Made by a program: the position numbers and the translations under genes
In this document: positions 48,334 through 55,756 of the stretch, piece after piece
Position numbering within the stretch: the stretch's first letter is position 1
How the letters are laid out: each line of letters begins with the position of its first letter
Source: Acinetobacter silvestris
Lineage (GTDB): Bacteria; Pseudomonadota; Gammaproteobacteria; Pseudomonadales; Moraxellaceae
Length of the DNA stretch: 64,000 bases
Reading direction: 5' to 3'
NCBI RefSeq assembly: GCF_002135235.1
Contig: NZ_NEGB01000009.1
Span: forward strand, 1 to 64,000
The notes under the pieces: model-generated
Databases searched by the model: none
The model's input: the letters and a program-made list of their open reading frames with translations, nothing else
What the model was told of the DNA's origin: nothing

Positions 48334-48745
48334 TCAGTGTTACTATCCTTAAATATTATTTTAACTACTTTGCCTTGATACTAATCTTAAAAGCTTAATT
48401 TTGCTTAAAACTTTTTGAAGTGTTTTGTTTATCTTCTTCAGTTATTCTTTACTAATATTACCGTTATTCAGCTCAAATACGTTCATTCAAAATTATGTTC
48501 TCAATCCGCTAATACTACTTTGTACTTTCAACATTTTTTTGAATGTAGACGATAACCTTACTCTCAAACAAGGACTAAAAGTGAACCTATAGTTTTCTGA
48601 GAAAATCATAAAATAGCTATTAAATTAATACTTTAATTAAATAGCCATTTAACCTTTATTTATACAGTAAGCAACATCTACGGCTCCAATATCATTTAAA
48701 ACTAAAACAATCATTTCAGCCAAAATTTTAAAACAATACCTTTGC
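48334..48745. other. Gap with no recognisable gene
   Basis: About 410 AT-rich bases between the divergent-facing upstream region of sbmA and the end of glpK. It should hold the sbmA promoter. I see no coding frame, RNA or clear repeat. Confidence 0.5.
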
Positions 48746-50227
48746 TTAGCTCGATTTCGCTCGTTTCAAAGCCTCATTCCATTGATTCAAATGAAATTGA
48801 CGTTGATCATCACTCATGTTTGGTTCAAAACAACGATCAAGCCGCCATAATTTTGAAATTTCATCTAAATTAGAAAACATACCGACTTTTAAACCCGCCA
48901 TCGCTGCTGCGCCCCATGCGGTTGATTCCAACATTTTAGGACGCAACACAGGTACATTTAAAATATCAGCCTGAAATTGCATCAACATATCATTTTGACT
49001 GGCACCACCATCAACCCGTAATTCTTTTAATGGCTTGCCGATATCTGACTGCATCGCCGTTAAAACATCAGACACTTGAAAAGCAATGGCTTCCAACGCG
49101 GCGCGAGCAATATGTGACTTATTGGTTCCACGTGACATGCCACAAAGTAATGCACGTGCATCACTATCCCAATGTGGTGCCCCTAAACCTGTAAATGCAG
49201 GTACTAACACCACACCATCAGTATCTTTAACCTGACAGGCAAGTGCTTCAACTTCAGCACTATTTTTGATAATTCCTAAGCCATCCCGAAGCCATTGCAC
49301 AATGGCTCCAGCCATGAAGACACTGCCCTCTAATGCATAATTAGTATGATTTTGACAATTCCATGCCAAAGTCGTGAGTAATTGATTTTGACTATATTGA
49401 ATATCTGAACCTGTATTAAACAGCATAAAACACCCTGTTCCATAGGTATTCTTTGCGGTTCCTGCCTCAAAGCAAGACTGCCCAAACAATGCTGCTTGTT
49501 GATCGCCCAAGATGCCAGTAATCGGAATATCTGCGCCTAGCAATCCAGATGCTGTATTGGCAATATAAGTATCAGAAGAAATAATTCGAGGTAAAACAGA
49601 CCTTGGAATATTAAATAACTCAAGTAATTCCTCATCCCATTGCTGTGTTTTAAGATTCATGAGCATGGTTCGAGAAGCATTGCTCATTTCAATCACATGC
49701 TCAGCACCTTGGGTTAAATTCCAAATCAGCCAACTATCAATTGTTCCAAAAGCTACATGCCCCTGATGCGCCAATTCACGTAAGCCATCGACATGATCCA
49801 ACAACCAAACTAATTTACCCGCACTAAAATAAGGATCAATGCGTAAACCTGTAGTTTTGTGAATTTTATCTGCTAAGTTTTGTTGTAATAATTGATTGCA
49901 CCAATCTACAGCACGACGATCTTGCCAAACAATTGCAGGTGCGAGTGGACGGCCTGTACGCTTATCCCACACGACTGTCGTTTCTCGCTGATTCGTTAAG
50001 CCTAATGCCTTAATATCTTTAGCTAATAATCGGGCAGATGCGATAGCTTGCTGTACCACGGCAATTTGTGTAGTCCAAATTTCCTGTGCATCTTGCTCAA
50101 CCCAACCCGAATGCGGTGTTTTAATTTGAATTTCTCTCTGAGCTGTTGCATGAACCTTTCCATGTTCATCAAAAATGATTGCTCGGCTAGATGTCGTTCC
50201 TTGATCGAGTGCAAGTAAATAGCTCAT
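48746..50227 (-). CDS. glpK: Glycerol kinase
   Basis: A 493-residue FGGY-family kinase. MSYLLALDQGTTSSRAIIFD is the glycerol kinase N-terminus; GILGDQQAALFGQSCFEAGT, the FGGY signature region LVPAFTGLGAPHWDSDARAL and LRVDGGASQNDMLMQFQADI are also present. It phosphorylates glycerol to glycerol 3-phosphate. No glpF or glpD lies beside it in this window. Confidence 0.95.
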   Translation of the reverse strand: MSYLLALDQGTTSSRAIIFDEHGKVHATAQREIQIKTPHSGWVEQDAQEIWTTQIAVVQQAIASARLLAKDIKALGLTNQRETTVVWDKRTGRPLAPAIVWQDRRAVDWCNQLLQQNLADKIHKTTGLRIDPYFSAGKLVWLLDHVDGLRELAHQGHVAFGTIDSWLIWNLTQGAEHVIEMSNASRTMLMNLKTQQWDEELLELFNIPRSVLPRIISSDTYIANTASGLLGADIPITGILGDQQAALFGQSCFEAGTAKNTYGTGCFMLFNTGSDIQYSQNQLLTTLAWNCQNHTNYALEGSVFMAGAIVQWLRDGLGIIKNSAEVEALACQVKDTDGVVLVPAFTGLGAPHWDSDARALLCGMSRGTNKSHIARAALEAIAFQVSDVLTAMQSDIGKPLKELRVDGGASQNDMLMQFQADILNVPVLRPKMLESTAWGAAAMAGLKVGMFSNLDEISKLWRLDRCFEPNMSDDQRQFHLNQWNEALKRAKSS

Positions 50228-50338
50228 ATTTTTTATTTTTACTCTTAAAAAAAAGCGATCTTACCTTAATTTTGTATTTATTCGCATCATATTGTGTCTG
50301 GCAATAAGAAAATGCATAGCAATTTTCTATATTCATGC

Positions 50339-50344
50339 TATGAT
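50339..50344 (+). promoter_or_regulatory. -10 box of ssrA
   Basis: TATGAT lies 13 bases before the mature tmRNA 5' end, as expected for the ssrA promoter. The -35 is not obvious. Confidence 0.5.
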
Positions 50345-50357
50345 CTCAATGTACTTT

Positions 50358-50716
50358 GGGGATGTTCTTGGCTTCGACGCTGGTGATGAAACTCATAGAT
50401 GCATGCCGAGAGCGCATTTTCTCTCGTAAATCAAATTTGCATTTTTTAGTCGCAAACGACGAATCATACGCTCTAGCTGCCTAAGGGCAGCTTGTCCGCC
50501 TCTCCGAATACTTGTGGTTAGAGAGTCCGACTGAAGCGCACGCACACAAGTCCGTATTAAAGCCACGCCTCGGGGCTTTGTACTAAATTTAGAGGATCGC
50601 CTGAGTACCCTGTTCGTCGGGTCACAAAGGGTTAAAATAATAGACGATATCTAAGCATGTAGTATTCTCGAGCGTAGTGCTGGCGGACGCGGGTTCGACT
50701 CCCGCCATCTCCACCA
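50358..50716 (+). ncRNA. ssrA: tmRNA (ssrA)
   Basis: The 5' end GGGGATGTTCTTGGCTTCGA and 3' end GGTTCGACTCCCGCCATCTC then CACCA are those of tmRNA, forming the tRNA-like domain. The internal tag frame, GCAAACGACGAA then TCATACGCTCTAGCTGCCTAA, encodes ANDESYALAA, preceded by the usual resume sequence. It rescues stalled ribosomes with SmpB. Its 3' end is the integration site of the element that follows. Confidence 0.97.
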
Positions 50717-50731
50717 ATATTCTTAATTAAG

Positions 50732-50764
50732 ATCAATCATGATTCATCATGGTTGATTTTTTTT
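50732..50764 (+). terminator. Terminator beyond ssrA, inside the integrated element
   Basis: ATCAATCATGA, loop TTCA, TCATGGTTGAT (one T-G pair) then eight T. It lies inside the element and gives ssrA a terminator in place of the one pushed beyond the element (see 57339). Confidence 0.75.
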
Positions 50765-50873
50765 GCCCTTTTATCAGTGAATATCAATAACTTACAGTAA
50801 ATATGATTAGTCACAGTCAATCATCGTTCATCATATACAGCATCTATTAATCACCATCAATCATGATATGATG
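50733..50873 (+). repeat. Direct repeats next to ssrA, candidate integrase arm sites
   Basis: TCAATCATGATTCATCAT at 50733, TCAATCATCGTTCATCAT at 50817 (16 of 18 bases) and TCAATCATGATATGATG at 50857. Short direct repeats flanking the crossover point are typical arm-type binding sites of tyrosine recombinases. Confidence 0.5.
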
Positions 50874-50900
50874 TTACACAGGTGTGACACGTGTGTAACA
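50872..50900 (+). promoter_or_regulatory. Palindrome just before the integrase start
   Basis: TGTTACACA, 11-base spacer, TGTGTAACA, ending five bases before the integrase ATG. It is placed to act as an operator on the integrase gene. Confidence 0.5.
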
Positions 50901-50904
50901 GGCT

Positions 50905-51189
50905 ATGCTTTCAGACTCTCAAGTAAGAAGTTTAAAACCACAAGAAAAAAGATATTCCCTAGCAGATGGTGAAGGCTTATCTATTGATGTATCCCCTACT
51001 GGTAAAAAGAAATGGATTCTTTCTTACCGGGTGCATGGAAAACAGACTCGTAAAAGTTTGGGTGAATATCCAGATGTTGGTTGCAAGGATGCTCGGAATT
51101 TAGCACGTCAATTTAAAGCTGAAGCACAAGGCAAAGTATTAGACTCACCAACTGTTAAGTCGGTTGTAGATGAATGGCTCAAGCTAATG
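50905..51189 (+). pseudogene. Tyrosine integrase, N-terminal fragment
   Basis: The first ~95 residues of a phage/island integrase with the N-terminal DUF4102 arm-binding domain: MLSDSQVRSLKPQEKRYSLA, DGEGLSIDVSPTGKKKWILS and LGEYPDVGCKDARNLARQF. The frame is then cut by IS256-type sequence; the core-binding and catalytic domains with the Arg-His-Arg-Tyr residues are missing. DUF4102 integrases commonly use tRNA or ssrA ends, in accord with its place 190 bp after ssrA. The element can no longer excise with this enzyme. Confidence 0.85.
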
Positions 51190-51490
51190 ACCCTCCGTCT
51201 GGTGTGGATACTGTTTTAGCACTAAAGCCATTTCGAGTATTTACTCCTTTTTTAGATTGATGTTTTTCATAGCCTAAATGCTCAGACAGTTCAGTATTTA
51301 ACGCTGTTTCGATCATGAACTTTTTAAAGACAGCGGTCAGTTGGTTTAGATCTTCTGGTGTCTTTAAGCTTTTAGCTAATTCAACGGCCATACTTTTGAT
51401 TATTGCTTCATCCATGTGAAGTACCTCTTATAATTATCCATAGAAGGATAAATGAAAATTAAGTACTTACACAAAATTTAGAACAGTCCC
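51190..51490 (-). mobile_element. IS256-family insertion sequence, 5' remnant
   Basis: The minus strand encodes the first ~75 residues of an IS256-type transposase: MDEAIIKSMAVELAKSLKTP, FKKFMIETALNTELSEHLGY and KGVNTRNGFSAKTVSTPDG, starting at 51415. The outer end carries a terminal inverted repeat ending TTTAGAACAGTCCC near 51490. The catalytic DDE region and the other end are absent, so the IS was truncated by a deletion that also removed most of the integrase gene. Confidence 0.8.
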
Positions 51491-51491
51491 A

Positions 51492-51563
51492 ATAGATACA
51501 GCTAAACTTACTCCAAAAAGTGCTCTAACCGAAATAGAAACATATATTAGCTCCTACATTTAA
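51492..51563 (+). pseudogene. Orphan C-terminal coding fragment
   Basis: Directly beyond the IS end an open frame reads IDTAKLTPKSALTEIETYI then SSYI and a stop. It looks like the end of a gene cut by the IS. Its TAA lies within the left arm of the dif-like site. The family is not recognised. Confidence 0.4.
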
Positions 51564-51585
51564 CATAATGGCCGTTATGCGAAAT
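51558..51585. other. dif-like XerC/XerD recombination site
   Basis: The 28 bases divide into 11+6+11: ATTTAACATAA, spacer TGGCCG, TTATGCGAAAT. On the minus strand this is XerC arm ATTTCGCATAA, spacer CGGCCA and XerD arm TTATGTTAAAT; the XerD arm is identical to that of E. coli dif. The GC-rich spacer differs from the AT-rich spacer of E. coli dif and resembles the variable spacers of Acinetobacter plasmid pdif sites. Confidence 0.8.
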
Positions 51586-51590
51586 CGCCC

Positions 51591-52178
51591 TCACTTAAGG
51601 GCTTTTCCAAATAATTCTTTTTCAACTTTACGCCGATTCACCAAACCCTGCATCGTCTTACCACCAGCCTTGACCCACACATCGAACTGATTTGCAGCAG
51701 CCTGATAATCGCCTGCATTGAGTCTTTTAAGTAAAGTCGAATCTTTAAATGCCCCAGTACCAATGTTGTAAGTCAGTGAGACTAACGCATCAAATTGATT
51801 CTGATTTAAAGGCACATTCACAGCATCATTTACAGCCTGTTCAAATTTCTTTAAATCATGTGCCATATAAACTTTGGCTTGTGCTTCAGTGCAAGTATCG
51901 CCTTTTTTAACCCTTATGCCATTTGGATAAATCGTGGTACCAAAACCAATGGTCCAAACACCCACCCCATCATCATAGGCAACTAGACGTTTCCCCTCAA
52001 AACCACAGATCAGATCCACACCAAATTTACTGACCGACATTACATCTACTGCAATACCCAGCATATCGGAAATTACTGTATCTGAAGCTGTAGCGATTGC
52101 AGTATTGGCAGCATCAACTTGTTTCTGAGTGAGTCGACCGCCGCTGATTTTTCTTAAAAAATCAAATATCTGTTTCAT
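51591..52178 (-). CDS. Phage lysozyme (GH24 endolysin)
   Basis: A 195-residue endolysin from ATG at 52178 (an alternative start is five codons earlier). The GH24 catalytic triad is visible in DLICGFEGKRLVAYDDGVGV then WTIGFGTT: Glu, Asp and Thr at normal spacing. FDALVSLTYNIGTGAF and GLVNRRKVEKELF are also typical. An N-terminal ~60-residue stretch precedes the domain. It cleaves peptidoglycan at phage release. It is the only phage gene here that looks complete, ending five bases from the dif-like site. Confidence 0.85.
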   Translation of the reverse strand: MKQIFDFLRKISGGRLTQKQVDAANTAIATASDTVISDMLGIAVDVMSVSKFGVDLICGFEGKRLVAYDDGVGVWTIGFGTTIYPNGIRVKKGDTCTEAQAKVYMAHDLKKFEQAVNDAVNVPLNQNQFDALVSLTYNIGTGAFKDSTLLKRLNAGDYQAAANQFDVWVKAGGKTMQGLVNRRKVEKELFGKALK

Positions 52179-52198
52179 TTTACTTTCCTTCAAGTATT

Positions 52199-52218
52199 AA
52201 AAAACCGCCCTAAGGCGG
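52199..52218 (-). terminator. Terminator after capsid gene remnant
   Basis: On the minus strand: CCGCC, loop TTAG, GGCGG, then six T. It lies between the capsid remnant and the lysozyme gene. Confidence 0.75.
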
Positions 52219-52234
52219 CATATCATTTGGTGCG

Positions 52235-53110
52235 TTATTTCTTCAAATCTTCTCTAGCTTCTTTAAGCTCTTTAACAACTTCAATAATGGTCTTACCAAG
52301 TAAATCAGCACCAGTAAACGCGAGTGCAACCCCATTCAATGCTGATGCAGATACATTGGCATTGGCTTGTTTGTTTGCACCGACTAAATCAGGCGTAATT
52401 TCAGGATAGATTTTTAAAGTTGCTGTCGCTCCACCTGCTGTCACATCTTCAAGTACAACAAACTGCATCAGTTTGCCGTAAGATTTACGGGTCAATGGGT
52501 GCAGCATTTCAACGCCAGTCAATGTAAATACTTGACCCGCTTTGATTTCATCACCATTGGACAAACCGCCCACGGTCAAAGTACCACCTGTTTGACCTGC
52601 ACCATTCACGGTGATACCAGATGTTTTGCCATTTTCTTGACGGTAAATATGCTCTGACTCGACAAAGTCAAAACCACGCGCACGACCTACATAGCCTTCT
52701 TTATATTGCTTGGCGATTTCAGCATTTGGGTTGAACAGAGTGCCTGAGGTATCGACAATGCCATTGGTAAATTCAGATGACAGTAATGCAATACGACCTG
52801 CTGTAGGTGTTAATGAACGTGCAAGCATTTCACGAGCACGACCAAATGGTGCTAAAGGTGAGGCTTCATTAGCGCCAATCAAAGTACCGTTATTGACAGT
52901 CACAATTGCACGTTTCAATAAGTCTGCATCAAGATCCGTGGCTAATGATTGAATTGCAGGCTTTAAAAAACGATCTTTGAATTGAGTCAAATTTAAGGCT
53001 TGTTCAGCAGCCCCAAATTGCAAAGAGACGTGCTTTTGAGTATCTACTTTTAAAATGCGAGATGATTCTTGTGTATTTAAACTCGCATCTGCACTGTTGT
53101 ATTCTTTAAC
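52235..53110 (-). pseudogene. P22-type major capsid protein, 5'-truncated
   Basis: The frame continues upstream of the apparent start (a TTG at 53023) to about 53110, reading [40 protein letters not shown]. It then contains NNGTLIGANEASPLAPFGRA, FVVLEDVTAGGATATLKIYP and a C-terminal QANANVSASALNGVALAF, as in P22 gp5-type coat proteins. About 290 codons remain of a usual ~400-430, with the N-terminus lost where it meets an ssb fragment at 53105. The normal start is gone, so it is probably not made. The last ~20 residues (VVKELKEAREDLKK) form a helix. Confidence 0.75.
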
Positions 53111-53257
53111 CGATTAGCAGAGATTGCCAGTAAGTACCTCAAGAAAGGCGGTAAGGTTTATATAGAGGGTTCATTGCGTACACGTAAATGGAAAGACCAA
53201 AGCGGTAATGAAAAGGAAGTGACAGAAATTAGAGCAGATGTACTGCAATTGCTTTGA
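53105..53257 (+). pseudogene. Single-stranded DNA-binding protein (ssb), 3' fragment
   Basis: Fifty codons on the plus strand read [50 protein letters not shown] and stop. This is the middle of the OB fold of SSB; the first ~55 residues are missing, cut at the capsid junction. It has no acidic C-terminal tail, so the original was likely a short phage form. Confidence 0.75.
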
Positions 53258-53264
53258 TGTTGAT

Positions 53265-53290
53265 AAGCCCCTTGTAAGGGGCTTTATATT
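53265..53290. terminator. Hairpin between ssb fragment and P63C gene
   Basis: AAGCCCC, loop TTGTAA, GGGGCTT then TATATTTTATT. It lies between convergent genes. Confidence 0.75.
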
Positions 53291-54289
53291 TTATTCATTA
53301 AAATTCATTTCATACGTTTTACCAAATCTAGGGTGGATTAAATCAACGTTTTGTTTCAACTCCTCTGGTGACTTAGCGAGTTTTAATAAGGTAATTAAAG
53401 ATGCAAGATGCTCTCTTAACTTTGGATGACCTATATCAGAAGATAAGAATTGGTGTAATTTTGCTTTTTTTTCTAATTTACTTGCTTCTTTTTTTAACTC
53501 AGGTAGTAATTCAGGGGCTAATCGCTCATATACAAGTTCATTTGTTAGAGTTCCAATGAAACCTGGGCGAAAATTTGCCTGTTTAGGTGGATAAGGAAGA
53601 TTATAGAGTCTAAATATTTGACGATAATATTCATCAGGAAATGTCTTTAACCAAGGCTGTAATTCTTTTGCAACGAATGCTTCTAGGATTTTAGCTAAGG
53701 CATTTTTCTCTCTATCCCTTTCATAGCCAGTTGCTTCATCAACAAGAGCCTGAACACCTACGTGAGCCAATCCGCGCATTAGTATATCGGCTTTTACTGC
53801 CTTATTTAATTGAGATTGTTGTAGAGTTCTGGCATCTCGAGCTTTCAGCCAAACATCACAAACCTTAGGTAAAATTGATGCTGAGTAACCAGTCGTTTCT
53901 TTACCATTATCCAAATATTTTATAGGTGTAAGGTCCTCAGTAGTAAAAACATTGCTAATAAAAGGATGTAAGGCCTTAGACGCAATAAAAAGAGGTAAAG
54001 GTCCATATTCAGAATCTTGATTATCTCTAAGCCTAACAGTTTTCCCCCCACTAGAACCAAGAGTACTATTGATACCATGCTCACTAATAATTCTGCGCCC
54101 ATCTTCTAAGACAGCACAAGAAATATCAACATCACCAATAATCAATTCACCTCTATGGGTAGCCTTAGGTAAACCTGCTAGCTCTTTTCTTCTTTCCACT
54201 CCTTTCATAGCCCTAGCTTTTCTTTCATCAGCAGTCATTGCTTCTGCAGACGCTTTGCCACTATTAACTCTATTGTTCATATTTTTCAT
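53291..54289 (-). CDS. P63C-domain phage protein
   Basis: A 332-residue protein with the P63C domain in its second half: AKILEAFVAKELQPWLKTFP, DEYYRQIFRLYNLPYPPKQA, FIGTLTNELVYERLAPELLP and a Lys-rich stretch. The N-terminal ~30 residues are basic (MTADERKARAMKGVERRKEL) and could bind nucleic acid. P63C proteins occur in phages and islands and have no established activity. The gene is intact in an otherwise broken element. A long palindrome lies six bases upstream of its start, and the repeat array begins 250 bp beyond. Confidence 0.8.
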   Translation of the reverse strand: MKNMNNRVNSGKASAEAMTADERKARAMKGVERRKELAGLPKATHRGELIIGDVDISCAVLEDGRRIISEHGINSTLGSSGGKTVRLRDNQDSEYGPLPLFIASKALHPFISNVFTTEDLTPIKYLDNGKETTGYSASILPKVCDVWLKARDARTLQQSQLNKAVKADILMRGLAHVGVQALVDEATGYERDREKNALAKILEAFVAKELQPWLKTFPDEYYRQIFRLYNLPYPPKQANFRPGFIGTLTNELVYERLAPELLPELKKEASKLEKKAKLHQFLSSDIGHPKLREHLASLITLLKLAKSPEELKQNVDLIHPRFGKTYEMNFNE

Positions 54290-54294
54290 TCTTC

Positions 54295-54329
54295 ATAACA
54301 ATTACAAGTAAAATACTTGTAATTGTTAT
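54295..54329. promoter_or_regulatory. Perfect 16-bp-arm palindrome before P63C gene
   Basis: ATAACAATTACAAGTA, spacer AAA, then its exact reverse complement TACTTGTAATTGTTAT. It overlaps where the ribosome site or promoter of the P63C gene must lie, so it is either an operator (autoregulation) or an RNA hairpin that blocks translation. Confidence 0.65.
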
Positions 54330-54542
54330 TTTAATCAATATTAACTTGTAAAAAATAACAAAGGACATTTATAAATTTATCTACAGCATTTATTCACTAC
54401 TAGAATTTAGGGCCTATCTCGATGGGCTTTTTAATGTGCTAATTTCTTTAACATTTTCTTTGACATTTTTTTAATGAAAAACTCAGTAAGCCTGTGAAAT
54501 TAAATATTAATGTTTTGACATTTTCACTGACAAAAACGCCAT
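54330..54542. other. Non-coding lead-in to the repeat array
   Basis: No gene. A weak hairpin with a T tract lies at 54411-54433 (GCCTATC, GATGGGC, TTTTT). TTTGACATTTT occurs at 54459 and 54514; the second TTGACA could be a -35 box of a promoter reading rightwards into the array, but no convincing -10 is visible. Confidence 0.35.
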
Positions 54543-54713
54543 TAATTTAGATAAAGAATGTATTTCAATTTAGGTGGACGAGATATATCGTAAATGAGGC
54601 ATTAAATTGTACTTAAAGCTATATACGGTAATGGTTTAACCTACTTGATTAAAACGTCATTTTGTCAACCTACGTCAACCTAAATAACTCGATTCTCTCT
54701 AAGTGCATCTAAG
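54543..54713 (+). repeat. Array module A
   Basis: Left word TTAGGTGGACG at 54570-54580; its complement CGTCCACCTAA matches copy 2 (CGTCAACCTAA, 54673-54683) at 10 of 11 bases. The copies GTCAACCTAC and GTCAACCTAA start at 54664 and 54674. Outer pair: TTTAGAT at 54546 and TCTAAG at 54698 and again at 54708, period 10. Confidence 0.75.
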
Positions 54714-54728
54714 AAAATCCGTATCTCT

Positions 54729-54894
54729 TGCAGGACAAGCCTTATTAAATATTTCCTTGATGCAGACAGAGCACAACACCTTTAAAAACAGCCTAAAACC
54801 CTTTCGTATTGGTCATTACAGCCAATTTAGATAAATACCATTTCATCAAGGTACATCAAGGAAAACTCTTTATTTTGTCTCATTACGTCCTGCA
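54729..54894 (+). repeat. Array module B
   Basis: Left word TTCCTTGATG at 54753-54762 is the exact complement of copy 2, CATCAAGGAA (54854-54863); copy 1 is CATCAAGGTA (54844). Outer pair TGCAGGAC (54729-54736) and GTCCTGCA (54887-54894), 8 of 8. Inside the loop, ATTGG and CCAAT form a further short stem. Confidence 0.8.
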
Positions 54895-54971
54895 CGAATT
54901 GGATATACAGCACCCACCAATAAAACATACTGAAAGGCAGTACTGGTAGGCCATTCATTCATAATTGAAAA

Positions 54972-55000
54972 TGCTGTTTTGTACAGCTACGTACAGCAGT
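54972..55000 (+). repeat. Array element C (incomplete module)
   Basis: Copies GTACAGCTAC and GTACAGCAGT at 54981 and 54991 show the 10-bp period. TGCTGT at 54972 is complementary to the word but lies directly beside it, unlike the other modules. An eight-C run follows at about 55010. Confidence 0.55.
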
Positions 55001-55040
55001 AAATGCTATTCCCCCCCTGCAGAAAGCACTATATATTTTG

Positions 55041-55205
55041 GGATACAGGACCTAGGCAATTTACCTTGACGGCTATATATTAAAAAACAAGTTAAGAATA
55101 TGATTAAACCCTTATAAATAAAGCATTACAGTCATTTTAAACAATTTTTCAAAAGTAGCGTTTCGTCAAGGTACGTCAAGCTAAATCCGTATCACTACGT
55201 ATAAC
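55041..55205 (+). repeat. Array module D
   Basis: Left word TACCTTGACG (55062-55071) is the exact complement of copy 1, CGTCAAGGTA (55164-55173); copy 2 is CGTCAAGCTA (55174). Outer pair: GGATAC at 55041 against GTATC at 55189, where the outer word is also doubled (CGTATCACTA at 55188, CGTATAACAA at 55198). Confidence 0.8.
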
Positions 55206-55221
55206 AAAACTGCCTTAAATC

Positions 55222-55378
55222 TTGCATGACAGGATACTTATATTTTGTTTGACAAGAGTGTGCTTAAAAAGCCCTATAAAATCCAATCAAAGCCAAGCGA
55301 TATAGGGCATACAACAATTTAAATAAAACATCATTTCGTCAAACTACGTCAAACAAAAAATCTTGTTTCGTCATGCAA
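55222..55378 (+). repeat. Array module E
   Basis: Left word TTTTGTTTGAC (55243-55253) is the exact complement of GTCAAACAAAA in copy 2 (55348-55358); copy 1 CGTCAAACTA starts at 55337. Outer pair TTGCATGAC (55222-55230) and GTCATGCAA (55370-55378), 9 of 9. The loop contains a further 8-bp stem, GCCCTATA at 55271 with TATAGGGC at 55301. Confidence 0.85.
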
Positions 55379-55453
55379 AACCAGTGATTTTTAGCGATAC
55401 AAAACCATCCAAAACATGAATAGTTTTCTATTCCGCCCAAGTAAGTTTATTTT

Positions 55454-55550
55454 GCTTTACGGCTCATTTGTATGAATTACGATATAAGCTAATCACAGTA
55501 AGGGTTTCAGCAGTTTTATCTTTTTCAATCCGTAAAGCTACGTAAAACAA
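55454..55550 (+). repeat. Array module F
   Basis: Left word GCTTTACGG (55454-55462) is the exact complement of CCGTAAAGC (55530-55538), in copy 1 CGTAAAGCTA; copy 2 is CGTAAAACAA at 55541. No outer pair was found. Confidence 0.75.
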
Positions 55551-55607
55551 AAAATATGAAAAAGAGCCTATTTGATCAAGGTAAATGGCTTATTTCATCT
55601 AAGTAAT

Positions 55608-55711
55608 TTTTGTTTTACGGCGTATTCATGGCAATTGATATGCAGGCCATACACAGCAAGGTTTACAGCAGATTAACGAATATCTGTTCCGTACAACTAC
55701 GTAAAACAAAA
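55608..55711 (+). repeat. Array module G
   Basis: Left word TTTTGTTTTACG (55608-55619) is the exact complement of CGTAAAACAAAA (55700-55711), copy 2. Copy 1, CGTACAACTA at 55690, differs from copy 2 in the variable part. No outer pair was found. Confidence 0.75.
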
Positions 55712-55756
55712 TAGATTTAAATCAATGGCTCTGTACGGCGTTTTGATGCATAGCAA

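Noticed and set aside
51591-54289. Complete, inducible prophage
   Set aside because: Integrase, capsid and ssb are truncated and no terminase, portal or tail genes remain.
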